A DNA stretch of 64,000 nt from Solibaculum mannosilyticum (GCF_015140235.1 NZ_AP023321.1:1292501-1356500), one strand, 5' to 3'; shown: positions 44,640 through 54,434, numbered from the stretch's first letter. Program-made: numbers and translations. The notes: generated by a model from the sequence alone, not told the origin.

Positions 44640-44845
44640 TTTAATCTCTCCTTCTTCTTGGTTTTCAGACCATGCCATGGGACATTATATCAGTTTTTTA
44701 TGCAAAACACACGCAAATTATTTCATTCAAAATCTGTAATTATTTAAAGAAAAATATAAGATACAATTTCATTTAGAGTTTATTTCCAATTAATCGGCCC
44801 TTTCATTAGCTAATTGTCCTATGATTGGTATAATAGAAATAATGA

Positions 44846-44900
44846 TACAGTAAAAGAGGATGCCCAGAGCCTAAACCCCTGAACATCCTCTTTTACTGTA
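44846..44900 (-). terminator. Terminator of PH-domain gene
   Basis: TACAGTAAAAGAGGATG and its exact complement (17-bp arms) enclose a 21-nt loop, immediately past the stop at 44917 (minus strand). Confidence 0.8.
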
Positions 44901-44916
44901 TAGACAATAGCGTCAT

Positions 44917-45357
44917 TTAGCTGTTAATCGCTTCATGATTGTGATAAGCAATCTCCTGAAGGTATCGGTAAAGCGGCTGGATATTATAGCTTTTGGGGAA
45001 TTCAAACGATTTCTTGACTACTGTAACACCGCCGTTCGCTTTAAAATAAGGCGATGCAATGTATTCTATGTCAATTTCACTGTCATCTACACCGAAACCA
45101 GCTGTTTCTGCCGACACATGGATCACAGAACTCAAATTGATATAGTTTACACGCATCTTTTGTCCAGTAGCACCTTGTTTATCAAAGTCAATGATCCGCT
45201 TATTTGTGAAAAGCACTACGTCACGTACCAGTTTAAATCCGGTATTGATGACCTCACCTTCCATTAAATACATCCCGTACTCTTTCTGCAAAGCATCCGG
45301 AGTAATTTCATTTAAGTTTCCACTAAGACCATTCATCACTTTGTTCATAATTCCCAT
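44917..45357 (-). CDS. Bacterial PH-domain protein
   Basis: A 146-aa soluble protein of the bPH family (PF08000-like). The EGEVINTGFKLVRDVVLFTNKRIIDFDKQGATGQK stretch is the characteristic strand pattern with FTNKRII, here given in part: VLFTNKRIIDFDKQG. Bacterial PH domains are assumed to act in envelope or stress processes, but substrates are unknown. The start ATG 45357 follows AGGAGG. Monocistronic. Confidence 0.88.
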   Translation of the reverse strand: MGIMNKVMNGLSGNLNEITPDALQKEYGMYLMEGEVINTGFKLVRDVVLFTNKRIIDFDKQGATGQKMRVNYINLSSVIHVSAETAGFGVDDSEIDIEYIASPYFKANGGVTVVKKSFEFPKSYNIQPLYRYLQEIAYHNHEAINS

Positions 45358-45445
45358 ATTGGTTTCCTCCTTTTTTGCAGGTCTCTGCATTCAATATTAG
45401 CACTATGTTACTACAATATCAAGGGAAGTTTCCCAATCAATACAA

Positions 45446-45479
45446 ACAAAAGAGACAAGTTTTGACTTGTCTCTTTTGT
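45446..45479. terminator. Terminator of the MerR operon
   Basis: A 15-bp perfect stem ACAAAAGAGACAAGT with a 4-nt loop and T-rich flanks, 15 bp past the flavin reductase stop. Confidence 0.9.
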
Positions 45480-45493
45480 TTCAGTAATATATC

Positions 45494-46054
45494 TTATCGC
45501 AAAGCCAAACCATCCTTAAAGGCATTCCCCACCTTTTCACCCAATTGAATATATGCATTATGAAATGGATCAAATGTAATAGGAGCTGCCTTTTTCACAT
45601 CCACATTTCCGTCTTGATCCAGCACACTTTCATCCACGCTGACATTGACGATCTCTCCTACTAAACGGCAGCTTTCCTCATCGTAGCTTACAAGCTTGCA
45701 CTCCACGGCAATTGCCAACTCATCGATCAGTGGAGCATCCACGAACTCCGAGCGAGTGGCGTGAAAACCAGCTTTCTCAAATTTATCCGATGTATTGTTT
45801 CCCGATGCAATACCTACATAGTCGCAGGCAACTACATGGTCCGCATCCGCCATGCTGACTGTAAAGGCGCCGCGAGCTAAAATATTCTTTACCGTCTTGT
45901 GACCCGCACTGAGGCACATAGAAATCTGTGTATTTTCACTGATCCCTCCCCAAGCGGCATTCATGGCGTCTGGAGTACCATCCTCTCCATAGGTAGCCAC
46001 GATAAAAACCGGCTGCGGATAAGTATAGGGTTTTGCTCCAAAATTTTTTCTCAT
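45494..46054 (-). CDS. Flavin reductase family protein
   Basis: A 186-aa FMN-binding split-barrel protein. PVFIVATYGEDGTPDAMNAAWGGI, KTVKNILARGAFTVSMAD and the GIASGNNTSDKFEKAGF stretch are family marks. It is related to FMN-reductase/flavoredoxin-like enzymes; the electron acceptor is unknown. The ATG overlaps the previous stop (ATGA) and GGAGAG lies inside that gene. It is the last gene of the merR operon, whose members all suggest redox chemistry. Confidence 0.9.
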   Translation of the reverse strand: MRKNFGAKPYTYPQPVFIVATYGEDGTPDAMNAAWGGISENTQISMCLSAGHKTVKNILARGAFTVSMADADHVVACDYVGIASGNNTSDKFEKAGFHATRSEFVDAPLIDELAIAVECKLVSYDEESCRLVGEIVNVSVDESVLDQDGNVDVKKAAPITFDPFHNAYIQLGEKVGNAFKDGLALR

Positions 46055-46761
46055 GCTAAATCTCTCCTTTTATATCTGAGCCATACGGCCGAATCTTCTA
46101 GTGTCTTTATATTGTCCAAAATAAACGTTGTCATGATGCTGTCCATAAACAAGGGTTTATCTTCTGGTTCGCCGGTAATGGGCGCTATCACAAGGCTGAG
46201 TTCATCCACTAGATTTTCCTGTTGGAAGACCCCGTTTATAACGCTTCCTCCCTCTAAGAGTAACATATCAATACCAAACTTCATTTTCAGCTTTTCCAGT
46301 GCGGTTGCCAGATTCAACTCTGTGTCTCCGGCGAATACATAGGATACTCCTATGCTCTTTAAATAAGCAAGGTAGGCATCTGACGTATCTTCACACACCA
46401 CTTCAATGATATGAGCATTGCCATATCCAGGGTCATCGTCGATGATCTTACTCGTTTTCCATCCCAGTTTGCCATGTCTGTCAAACGCAACTGCAAAATA
46501 TCCAGATTTTGCATCGGCCACATAATCTTCGCGAGGGATAGTTATCCCTTGAAAAGGCGATAAATCCGGATACCAGCCGCCGGTAAAACTGCCTTCCATG
46601 GTCACTCGGCCGCAGGCAAATGCATCAGCATGAAAATCGCGGTTAATCTGGTAATAACTTTCGGTTGCGGATTGACATCCGTCGTTTGTAAGGAAATTGC
46701 CTGTGACCTTTCCATCGATGGACTGCACCATATGACAAATGATATAGGGCCGTTTTTCCAT
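46051..46761 (-). CDS. RibD/DHFR-like reductase
   Basis: A 236-aa protein of the RibD C-terminal/dihydrofolate-reductase fold: MVQSIDGKVTGNFL, FHADAFACGRVTMEGSF, LLLEGGSVINGVFQQENLVDELSLVIAPI. The GG near LLEGG is the dinucleotide site. Family members are stand-alone NADPH reductases of pyrimidine-like or unknown substrates. It follows the DXS-like gene by 59 bp and overlaps the flavin reductase start by 4 bp. Confidence 0.9.
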   Translation of the reverse strand: MEKRPYIICHMVQSIDGKVTGNFLTNDGCQSATESYYQINRDFHADAFACGRVTMEGSFTGGWYPDLSPFQGITIPREDYVADAKSGYFAVAFDRHGKLGWKTSKIIDDDPGYGNAHIIEVVCEDTSDAYLAYLKSIGVSYVFAGDTELNLATALEKLKMKFGIDMLLLEGGSVINGVFQQENLVDELSLVIAPITGEPEDKPLFMDSIMTTFILDNIKTLEDSAVWLRYKRRDLA

Positions 46762-46820
46762 AAAAAGTTTCTCCTCTTACTACATCTGTAAAAGAATCCG
46801 CCCGCGAATGGGATTCTCTT

Positions 46821-48575
46821 TTACAGCAATTGTACTACATCTTCTGCAATCTGCTCTGCAGTTAAATGATTTTGTTTTAAGATTTCCTGCACATCAAAGC
46901 GATCTAAAAACTCCTTCTTTAGTCCGAAGTTGAGTACCTTGATATCGGAATCTCCATAGAATCTGGCGATCTTCTCGCCAAATCCACCGTCTAAAATGCC
47001 GTCCTCCAGGGTGATCACCACTTCATGCTCTCTTTTTAATTCCTCCAGCAATGGCTTATCCACACCGGTAATATAGTAGGGATTGACAACAGTAGGAATT
47101 GTCCCGATTTTTTGCGCGATCTTCTCGGCTGCCTTTTGACCTAAAGCATAAAATGTACCGAGGCCGATCACCGCTACTTTACTTCCCTTTTGAGTGATTT
47201 CATAACGATCCAGTTCACTAAAATCTTTCGTAACAGCTTTCCCATCGGAGGCCATGACTCCGCCGGGCAAACGAATGGCAACCGGATGCTCCGTTTGTTC
47301 CAGGCTCCATTCCAGCATAGCGAGATATTCTTCTTTGGTGGTGGGCGCCAGATAAACCAGATTAGGGATATTGGCCATCATGGGAATATCATAGATGCCA
47401 AGATGGGTCACATCGTTCATCCCATACACAGAACCTGCAAAGGTGACGATGGTAGCCGGACTGTTGTTGATGCAGAGATCCTGAGAGAGTTGGTCGAAGG
47501 TTCTCTGAATGAAGGTACTGTACACACCATAGACAGGTTTTCCTCCACCTGCTGCGATACCGGATGCCAAAGCAACTGCCGTCTCCTCTGCAATACCTAC
47601 GTCTACAAACTGTCCTCCGGCTTCTTTTCTCTTTTCCTCTGTGAAGCCGAATACCGCCGGCGTCCCTGATGTAATGGCCACTACTGTCGGATCTTTTTTC
47701 ATCTTCTTCAAAAGATACTGGGCCGTTACACTGGAATAATCCTCCTCATCAAAAGAGTCCAGAGGACTGCCCGTATTCACATCGAATGGACCGCAATAAT
47801 GCCAGTTTTCCTTATTTTCCTCCGCTGGAGCATATCCTTTTCCCTTTTGGGTATTGATGTGCACCACCACAGGTGATGTACAATCCTTAACCTGTTGGAA
47901 CGCGGCAATCAAGGTAGAAACATCATTTCCGTCCCCGACATACCGATATTCCAGTCCCATAGCTTTAAACAGATTGCACTCTGCTTTTCCATTTGTCTCA
48001 CGCAACAGCTTTAAATTACCGTAAAGGCCGCCGTGATTTTCTGCAATGGACATATCGTTGTCGTTGACCACTACAATCAAATTTCCTTTTAGCTCAGATG
48101 CAAAATCCAGTCCTTCCAGCGCTTCGCCGCCGCTCAATGAACCGTCGCCAATCACAGCGATTACATTTCCACTTTCCCCTCTTAAGTCTCTTGCTTTTGC
48201 CAGTCCACAGGCAAGGCTGACAGAGGTCGAGGTATGACCCACGATGAAGTGATCGTGTTCACTTTCATGAGGATTGCTGTAGCCTGATACATCGTCGTAA
48301 TGCTCCTCATAAAGATAAGCGTCTTTTCTTCCGGTCAGCATTTTGTGGGGATAGGATTGGTGGGATACGTCAAACACAATCTTATCTTTTGGGGAATCAA
48401 ATACATAATGCAGCGCAATAGTAGCTTCCACCATACCAAAATTGGGGCCGAAATGACCTCCGTGTTTTGCCAATCTTGTCAGCAGTGCCCGCCGCATTTC
48501 TTGGGCCAAAAGGACTAGCTGCTCCTCATTTAATTTTTTTACATCAGCAGGTTGATTGATTGTTTCAAGAATCAT
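46821..48575 (-). CDS. 1-deoxy-D-xylulose-5-phosphate synthase-like enzyme (DXS paralogue)
   Basis: A 584-aa ThDP enzyme with the DXS domain order. It has GGHFGPNFGMVEATIALHYV, a thiamine-binding GDGSLSGGEALEGLDF...NDNDMSI (about 147-178), DVGIAEETAVALASGIAAGG, and a C-terminal transketolase domain. It differs from housekeeping DXS in several signature spots (FDVSHQSY for WDVGHQxY; GGHFGPNFG for GGHLSSNLG). It sits in a MerR-controlled redox operon rather than with isoprenoid genes. I therefore call it a DXS-like paralogue that may use other alpha-keto donors. The start ATG 48575 is four bases after the merR stop, with GGGAGG inside merR. Confidence 0.85.
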   Translation of the reverse strand: MILETINQPADVKKLNEEQLVLLAQEMRRALLTRLAKHGGHFGPNFGMVEATIALHYVFDSPKDKIVFDVSHQSYPHKMLTGRKDAYLYEEHYDDVSGYSNPHESEHDHFIVGHTSTSVSLACGLAKARDLRGESGNVIAVIGDGSLSGGEALEGLDFASELKGNLIVVVNDNDMSIAENHGGLYGNLKLLRETNGKAECNLFKAMGLEYRYVGDGNDVSTLIAAFQQVKDCTSPVVVHINTQKGKGYAPAEENKENWHYCGPFDVNTGSPLDSFDEEDYSSVTAQYLLKKMKKDPTVVAITSGTPAVFGFTEEKRKEAGGQFVDVGIAEETAVALASGIAAGGGKPVYGVYSTFIQRTFDQLSQDLCINNSPATIVTFAGSVYGMNDVTHLGIYDIPMMANIPNLVYLAPTTKEEYLAMLEWSLEQTEHPVAIRLPGGVMASDGKAVTKDFSELDRYEITQKGSKVAVIGLGTFYALGQKAAEKIAQKIGTIPTVVNPYYITGVDKPLLEELKREHEVVITLEDGILDGGFGEKIARFYGDSDIKVLNFGLKKEFLDRFDVQEILKQNHLTAEQIAEDVVQLL

Positions 48576-48578
48576 AAA

Positions 48579-48959
48579 TTACGTTTCCTCCCATGTTAAC
48601 TTTCCTGTTTCAATTGCCTTTTGATACCGGGCGATCTTATAGTTTAGACGATCGAGAGTTGCATCAATTTGCTTTCTCTGTTCCAATAGATTTTCTCTTT
48701 GCTCCTGCAGAAGCTGGAGCCGTGCGGCAAAGGTGGAGTCACCCATCTGATAGAGCTTGACGTATTCAATCATCGCCTCTATAGGCAAGCCTGCACTCCT
48801 CATGCAAATGGCTAGTTCCACCCAGTTGAGATCTTTTTCTTGATAGTCCCGGATGCCGCCGGCCGTCCGGGAAACTGCTGGAATCATCCCAATTCGTTCG
48901 TAATAGCGAAGAGTATCCTGGGAAATATGATACTTCTCACTGACTTCCTTAATTGTCAA
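48579..48959 (-). CDS. MerR family regulator
   Basis: A 126-aa regulator with the MerR DNA-binding fold (TIKEVSEKYHISQDTLRYYERIG) and a dimerisation coiled coil (about 75-115). There are no Cys residues for metal binding except C53, which matches the AdhR-like group where a single Cys near position 52 senses aldehydes or electrophiles. The start is TTG 48959 behind GGTGAGGT. Its own promoter has the 19-bp spacer and palindrome typical of MerR activation. Confidence 0.92.
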   Translation of the reverse strand: MTIKEVSEKYHISQDTLRYYERIGMIPAVSRTAGGIRDYQEKDLNWVELAICMRSAGLPIEAMIEYVKLYQMGDSTFAARLQLLQEQRENLLEQRKQIDATLDRLNYKIARYQKAIETGKLTWEET

Positions 48960-48996
48960 ATGACCTCACCGCCTTTCTGTCCTGACGACAGTTTTC

Positions 48997-49027
48997 ATCC
49001 TAGCACTTGGAGTGCACTCTAAGTCAA
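48997..49027 (-). promoter_or_regulatory. MerR-type promoter with operator in 19-bp spacer
   Basis: On the minus strand TTGACT (49022-49027), exactly 19 bp, TAGGAT (48997-49002). The spacer is filled by the near-perfect palindrome ACTTAGAGTGCACTCCAAGT (49005-49024). Over-long spacers with such operators are the hallmark of MerR-family activation by DNA distortion. Confidence 0.9.
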
Positions 49028-49094
49028 GACTTTTTTAAAGATTTTATCACATTTTTTATTTTTAGCTTTATCGCTATCATCAATGAAATTCTTC

Positions 49095-49145
49095 TTGACA
49101 ATAGAAAGAAAGCATGCTATGTTAAATACATACTTAAAGAATGTA
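49095..49145 (+). promoter_or_regulatory. Promoter and operator of the TetR operon
   Basis: TTGACA (49095-49100), 17 bp, TATGTT (49118-49123). The palindrome TACATACTTAAAGAATGTA (49127-49145) covers the expected transcription start. The same site recurs at 49838. Confidence 0.85.
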
Positions 49146-49162
49146 AGAGAAGAGACGTCTGT

Positions 49163-49813
49163 ATGTCGAGGAATAAGTATCCGGAAGTTACCGTTGAGAG
49201 AATTTTAGCTGCAGCTAAAAAGCTGTTTTTAGAAAAGGGATATGACAAAACTACCATCCCGGATATCGTGGCAGAGCTTGGGGATCTGACCAAAGGGGCA
49301 GTATACCACCATTTTAAATCCAAGGAAGAAATTATGGACGCTCTTGGGGATAAGATGTTTTTTGATAACAACCCTTTTGATACTGTCAAAAAAAGAACCG
49401 ATCTAAACGGACTCCAAAAAATCCGTGAAGTCATTAAGCTGGCTCATGCCGTCCCTGATTCAGAGGAACTCACCATTGAGGCATTGCCTCTTTTAAAAAA
49501 TCCTCGCATATTGGCTGGGATGATCGAATCTGATCAAAAGATCTTCGTCCCACTGTGGCAAAAGCTCATCGAAGAGGGTGTTGCCGATGGATCGATCCAT
49601 ACTCAATATCCTCGGGAATTAGCCAGTCTGCTGCAAATGCTCACTGGAATATGGTTAATGCCCTCTGTCTACCCCGCGGATAAAGGAGAGTTGCTGCACC
49701 GATTCCTTTTTACAGCGGACATACTGGAAAAAGCCGGCCTTCCATTAGTAGACGATGAACTGCTTGAAATGGCACGTAACGTATTTACAAAATGGGAAAA
49801 ATCATTGCCTTGA
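49163..49813 (+). CDS. TetR/AcrR family regulator
   Basis: A 216-aa regulator with the HTH KTTIPDIVAELGDLTKGAVYHHF (first part TTIPDIVAELGDLTKGAVY, about 28-46) and a helical ligand domain. The start ATG 49163 is chosen because the DNA upstream contains the promoter and operator; the frame is open further but cannot be coding. It is followed by a small membrane protein gene in the same direction with an identical operator in between, so it very likely represses both. Confidence 0.92.
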   Translation: MSRNKYPEVTVERILAAAKKLFLEKGYDKTTIPDIVAELGDLTKGAVYHHFKSKEEIMDALGDKMFFDNNPFDTVKKRTDLNGLQKIREVIKLAHAVPDSEELTIEALPLLKNPRILAGMIESDQKIFVPLWQKLIEEGVADGSIHTQYPRELASLLQMLTGIWLMPSVYPADKGELLHRFLFTADILEKAGLPLVDDELLEMARNVFTKWEKSLP

Positions 49814-49837
49814 AAAAGGCAATTTATTTTACATCTA

Positions 49838-49856
49838 TACATTCTTGAAGAATGTA
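49838..49856 (+). promoter_or_regulatory. Second TetR operator
   Basis: TACATTCTTGAAGAATGTA, a perfect 19-bp palindrome matching the site at 49127-49145 in 17 of 19 positions. It lies between the tetR stop and the membrane-protein start. Confidence 0.85.
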
Positions 49857-49875
49857 AATAAAGGAGGCATTTGTA

Positions 49876-50166
49876 ATGACTGAACAAGAATTCGATCGTA
49901 AAATTGAACATGCCGCAGAAAGATTTGAGCAAAAAATGGAAGGTGCTGCAGACAAACTGGATAAGACGGTCTCCCGCAAGTGGGAACAAAAGTCATTTCG
50001 GATCCTAATGAAAAGTATCTCATTTGCCGCTGAGATCGGTCTGATGCTGTGTTCGGGTCTTCTCTTTCACTCCGGACACAAGATGTGGGCATCCATCTGT
50101 TTTTGGTTGGGAGCCTTAGGTTTATTGTGTGATCTCTTAAGGCTGATTTTCCTTCGAAGGAAATAA
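49876..50166 (+). CDS. Small membrane protein under TetR control
   Basis: A 96-aa protein with a charged amphipathic N-terminus (EFDRKIEHAAERFEQKMEGA, likely coiled coil) and two membrane helices (ISFAAEIGLMLCSGLLF and MWASICFWLGALGLLCDLL), ending RRK inside. No family function known; similar two-helix proteins often accompany TetR genes. GGAGG lies upstream of the ATG. Confidence 0.78.
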   Translation: MTEQEFDRKIEHAAERFEQKMEGAADKLDKTVSRKWEQKSFRILMKSISFAAEIGLMLCSGLLFHSGHKMWASICFWLGALGLLCDLLRLIFLRRK

Positions 50167-50269
50167 TATCATAAATTATTCTTATAATTCTTCAAACTGA
50201 TCTTAACGCATGATTGAGATATAAGATACCATTAAAAAGAGAAAATAAAAAGTTTGGAGTGTAGAATAT

Positions 50270-50803
50270 ATGCAGTATACAGCCACATATCAGTCCCCCA
50301 TCGGCAGAATTACTATGGCAAGTGACGGACAGAATTTATCAGGTTTATGGTTTGATGGACAAAAATATTTTGCGGATACCCTGTCGACTGAACATGAATT
50401 TAAAGATCTCCTAATCTTTGAGCAGACAAAACGGTGGCTTGATTTGTATTTTCAAGGTAATGTTCCGGATTTTACTCCTTCATTATATCTCAAATCCTCT
50501 CCTTTCCGACTGGCGGTATGGGATATTTTAAAGCAAATACCATATGGAAAAATCATAACATATGGAGAGATTGCCGATCTCATAGCAAAAAAACAGGGCG
50601 TTAAAACTATGTCGGCACAGGCTGTCGGCGGTGCTGTAGGACATAATCCTATTTCTATTATTATACCGTGCCATCGGGTCATAGGAAGTAATGGCAGCCT
50701 AACAGGATATGCCGGAGGTCTAGACAAAAAAATTTCCCTCCTTACCATTGAGAAAGTCGACGTGAGAAAATTTTTCATCCCTAAAAAAAGAACGGCATTA
50801 TAA
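50270..50803 (+). CDS. ogt: Methylated-DNA--protein-cysteine methyltransferase
   Basis: A 177-aa DNA repair protein that removes alkyl groups from O6-alkylguanine onto its own Cys. It has the N-terminal ribonuclease-like domain (TYQSPIGRITMASDGQNLSGLWF) and the complete active site IIPCHRVIGSNGSLTGYAGGL (given in part: IIPCHRVIGSNGS), plus the HTH region IPYGKIITYGEIADLI. It is fully active by motif, in contrast to the PCFR homologue at 19292. The start ATG 50270 follows GGAG. Confidence 0.95.
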   Translation: MQYTATYQSPIGRITMASDGQNLSGLWFDGQKYFADTLSTEHEFKDLLIFEQTKRWLDLYFQGNVPDFTPSLYLKSSPFRLAVWDILKQIPYGKIITYGEIADLIAKKQGVKTMSAQAVGGAVGHNPISIIIPCHRVIGSNGSLTGYAGGLDKKISLLTIEKVDVRKFFIPKKRTAL

Positions 50804-50846
50804 TCATCGGATAGTAATTTGTTGAGATAATTTGCAATACACAAAA

Positions 50847-52333
50847 TCACTTTTGTTGCAATTGATTTAGAAAATCCTGTATCTTCATCTTATAGGGATC
50901 GGTCAAAAGAGCTTTGTCATACCTGTAGTCTAAAAACACAGTATCCCCTTCTATGAGGACAATTCCCATTGTTCCTGTAGGATAATAGCCACGTTTCTCA
51001 ATTTCTTCCATTCCTTTGGTCAAGAATAAAATATATTCCTTGCCTTCCTCTAGCATATTGTTGTTTAAACTGCGAGTCTTGACGAAATATTTCTCCCCTG
51101 TATAGGTTGACAATGGTTGATTTTTAAAGTTTAACTCCTTTAATTTTTTACTTCCTGATCTTCAGGCATATCCCCATTGTCAATAGCTTCCTCAATCTGC
51201 CTGAGTTTATTGTTTTGTTCCTCATAGAGAGAATAAGGGATTAAGCCATTGGGAGACTGAATTTCTATGCTTTCTTCTGCATCCCCTTTGTATACTTCCA
51301 GTACCTCCACCGGTGTTGGGAAAAAGTAATCGTCGTGTATAAGCGGAATCGTTTTATCCAGATAGGTATACCATGAAATAGTTCCACCTTTTCCTGCTCG
51401 GCATCGCAGAACCACATCGGCTTTGTCCCATGATTGGTCAATCAGGGACAATCGATTTTCCCATTTGATAGGCTCATCCGAGCCTTTGAAATTATCTTTT
51501 ATGCCTGTGATGATTGGCTGAGATGTATCAGAACCTTTGACTAAATCTATAAATTCATCCAGTGGATACCATGTTGCATAGATGTCTTTATCGGGATCGT
51601 ATGTGTCGTGAGGAGCTTCTATTTCACCAATATAGGATGCTTTGTCGTCTTTCAGCTGAACCACACTTTTATTCCCATTGGCAAACTTATAATCTAATTG
51701 AAGGTCAAGACCATCCACCCTTTTGATGTTTTTAAGAAAGACAACATACTCTTCCCCCTGCTCCATTATAAGGGCGTTCTCAGAGATACCCCACGCTTTC
51801 TCATCAGCATAATGGGATAATGGCTCATGCAGGTATCTTCCACGAAATGATCCTTGATTTTCAGCTGTGATTTGATCACGGACAGATCCCGGTAGATATC
51901 CAGACCCGCTGGTCACCTCTATGGTATCCCCTACCTTGACATTTCCTTTCAATACCTCGAGTACTTCTACCGGGGTATGGTAGACAAAGCTGATGGTATC
52001 ATCTTCAAATATAAGAACAGAAAAGCTCTGCTGTCCAAAAGATTTGCATCGTAAAATGAAATCGGAATCTTCTATCGCCTCCATCAGAGATCCTGGAGCT
52101 CTTCCAAACTCAGGTTTAACAACATCACCGCCACCTGTTGATTTTTCTGGATCGATAAAGAGTGAAGCTGTGTCAAAATACTCTTGTGAACTTGAATCCG
52201 TTTGGTTTCCTGCTTCGCCTGAGGAAGATGGTGTATCGGGCGATTCCATGGAACTGGATATCGATTTTGACATACATGATCCAAATAAAACGGAAAGAAC
52301 TATGATTAGAGCCAGCCATCTTGCGTGCTTCAT
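50847..52333 (-). pseudogene. Two-repeat lipoprotein gene with frameshift in poly-A tract
   Basis: Reading frame 1 (52333 to 51140) encodes 397 aa with a lipoprotein signal (IIVLSVLFGSC). Its two homologous halves carry FVYHTPVEVLEVLKGNVKVGD and FFPTPVEVLEVYKGDAEES. It stops just after EDQEVKN. The next frame (to 50847) carries GEKYFVKTRSLNNNMLEEGKEYILFLTKG, the missing end of repeat 2, matching ENALIMEQGEEYVVFLKNI of repeat 1; both are quoted in part. Adding one base to the A6 tract (51144-51149) joins the frames into a protein near 490 aa. It may be a broken gene, a phase-variable tract or an assembly error. Function unknown. Confidence 0.8.
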
Positions 52334-52353
52334 CCTAACGCATCCTTTCAAAT

Positions 52354-54419
52354 TTATAGATAACCATACAGTTTTTTTACTCCAATAATATCCGCTCCTT
52401 GAGGATAATAAACCTTTCTAAAGCCATTGTCCCACTGGGTCATAAGCGCATAGGGATAGTCCATATGCTGTAAACCTAAGGCATGCCCAAATTCATGAGC
52501 CATGGTACCTTGCGTGTCAAAATGATCCATTCTATTGCTGATATAACTTTGATTTAAAAAGATGTTGGCATAATCCCAGCTACTCTCGGATGCCGATACT
52601 CTTTTGGTATTACCCGTCGCTAATTTGATAAAGAGCTGTGTATTCGCTGATTCACTGCTTCCTGGAGGATTTTCGAAAGCATATGATCTATCAAAGAAGG
52701 AAACAGTAGCTCCCGCCGAACTATATACCCGATAAAAATTTACATTTACTGAATTATTTTGTAAGATATATTGCCAAGAATTGATGGCATTTACGATGGC
52801 AGTAGTGTTAGCACTATTTATTGAGGAGTGGATATAATAGCTGACATTTTTAATATCACCATATAGCATGTGACCGGAATAATATAGATATGGTTTCCCA
52901 CGAACAGTATAATGCACTTCTATGTATGGTCGGCTGGAAGCACCGGAATAGTTCCCGGAATACATCTGGTTCCAATCCTGATAGGTTTCATCTGTGGATT
53001 TAAACATTAGGCCATGATACTTTCCCTTTTCGGTGTAGTATCGCTCTGGCTGGTCGTGTACCCAAATCTGATGGCGTTCCACACCAAACGCAAAACTATC
53101 TCCATAATAAGTATAATTCATGTTATTATGTTTATCCCAAGTGATAGTATCTGGTGACCAATCGCTGTCTATGCCGTATTCTTGAATATTGATAGTAGTT
53201 GTAGTGCCATTGACTAAGGTAAGATGAAGGTAGCTATGTTCATCTTGATCACTATTTGGATCCTCAAGACAGTATCCTGCCGGAAGCTCCGGAAGTTTAC
53301 GGATTTTTAAAAACGCACGATAAACTTGTCCGTTTTGAACCCCTACTTTCCAGCTGATCTCTCCCCAATGCTGCTTGGCATAGTCCCCTGGATGAACGTA
53401 AGTATCGTCAATATTACTGGTAGACTGGGAACTGTTCGAAATTTCATAATCCAATAGGAGGCTTCCTACCCTGTCCGGCGATGAAATCCACTCTTTATCC
53501 AAAGTAAGAATTACATCATAGCCTATCTCAGTCTCTACCAGCTCAACACCAATGTTATGGCATTCTTCCAAGTTCTCATCATACATAAAAGGGGCTTTGA
53601 TATAAAATTCCTCTTCCCCTGTTTCAGGATCATACACAGTAATGGATTTATCCTCATTAAGCCTGGCAGGAAGGCCCTTCGTATCTAGATTTAAAATATA
53701 ACAGTCTTCTTCTGGTACATTGTTTAATACGATTTCTCCATTAACATGCAAGCAATCCATCGTATACCGGATATTGGTCTCTGGCAGTACAGACTCATAC
53801 ATTACCTGAGAAGTAATATTGTCTGGTGTGACAATTTCATCCTGTGGGTCAGTAGCTGCTGGAATTCCAAAAGGCTGTATTTCTGATTCTTCTTTTGTAA
53901 GTACTTTTGCCTCTGCTGGAGCTACTCTTTCCTTTCCAAAAGAACTGATGGTGCATTGCCTTGACTGCGTTGATAAACATAGTTTTCTGGCATAACAGCC
54001 GCTTGAATGGAATAGGACATTGTGCGTTCTCCATTATCAACTGTGATCAAATCTTCCTGTACAGTGCTCTGTGCCAACTCTACACCAAAGGGACTATCTC
54101 GATTTTCCAGTATAGCATTGCCTTCTTCGTCCATTTGTGGAACCATAGTATTATCAATATCTCTCCACTGTCCTTCTTCGTTCTGATAGTGAACCACATC
54201 ACTATAGGCCACCGCTATCATTTCTTGTGCATCTGGATCATCATCTTCTAAAATGAAATGTTTTTCATACTCCCCGCGAAGACTAGTATCTTCCCCAATA
54301 ATACGAGGTGTCTTCTCAATACCGGATGACGTATCGTTTGCTGATGCAGGGAATACCAGTGGTTGTATGAGTAGGAGTGCTCCTATACATACCGCAATCA
54401 ATCTTTTTTCATAATACAA
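52354..54419 (-). pseudogene. Secreted matrixin-type metalloprotease gene with frameshift
   Basis: The 5' part (54419 to 53922) encodes a signal peptide (LIAVCIGALLLIQPLVFPASA) and a DNRLRE-like N-terminal region (VHYQNEEGQWRDIDNTMV). It runs out of frame near 53937-53946. The rest continues in another frame to 52354 and ends in a zinc protease domain with AHEFGHALGLQH and the Met-turn YPYALM. One extra T in GTTCTTTTGG would restore ...NAPSVSFGKERVAPAEAK and give a protein of about 690 aa. The start is probably TTG 54419 behind GGAGAGGGG. The intact domains suggest that the break is recent or an assembly error. The lipoprotein gene lies 20 bp downstream in the same direction and has a like defect. 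Confidence 0.85.
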
Positions 54420-54434
54420 TTCCCCTCTCCTCAT

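Noticed and set aside
44838-44905. Short plus-strand RNA from a TGGTATAAT box into the 44846-44900 hairpin
   Set aside because: No -35 box, and the hairpin is explained as the terminator of the leftward PH-domain gene.
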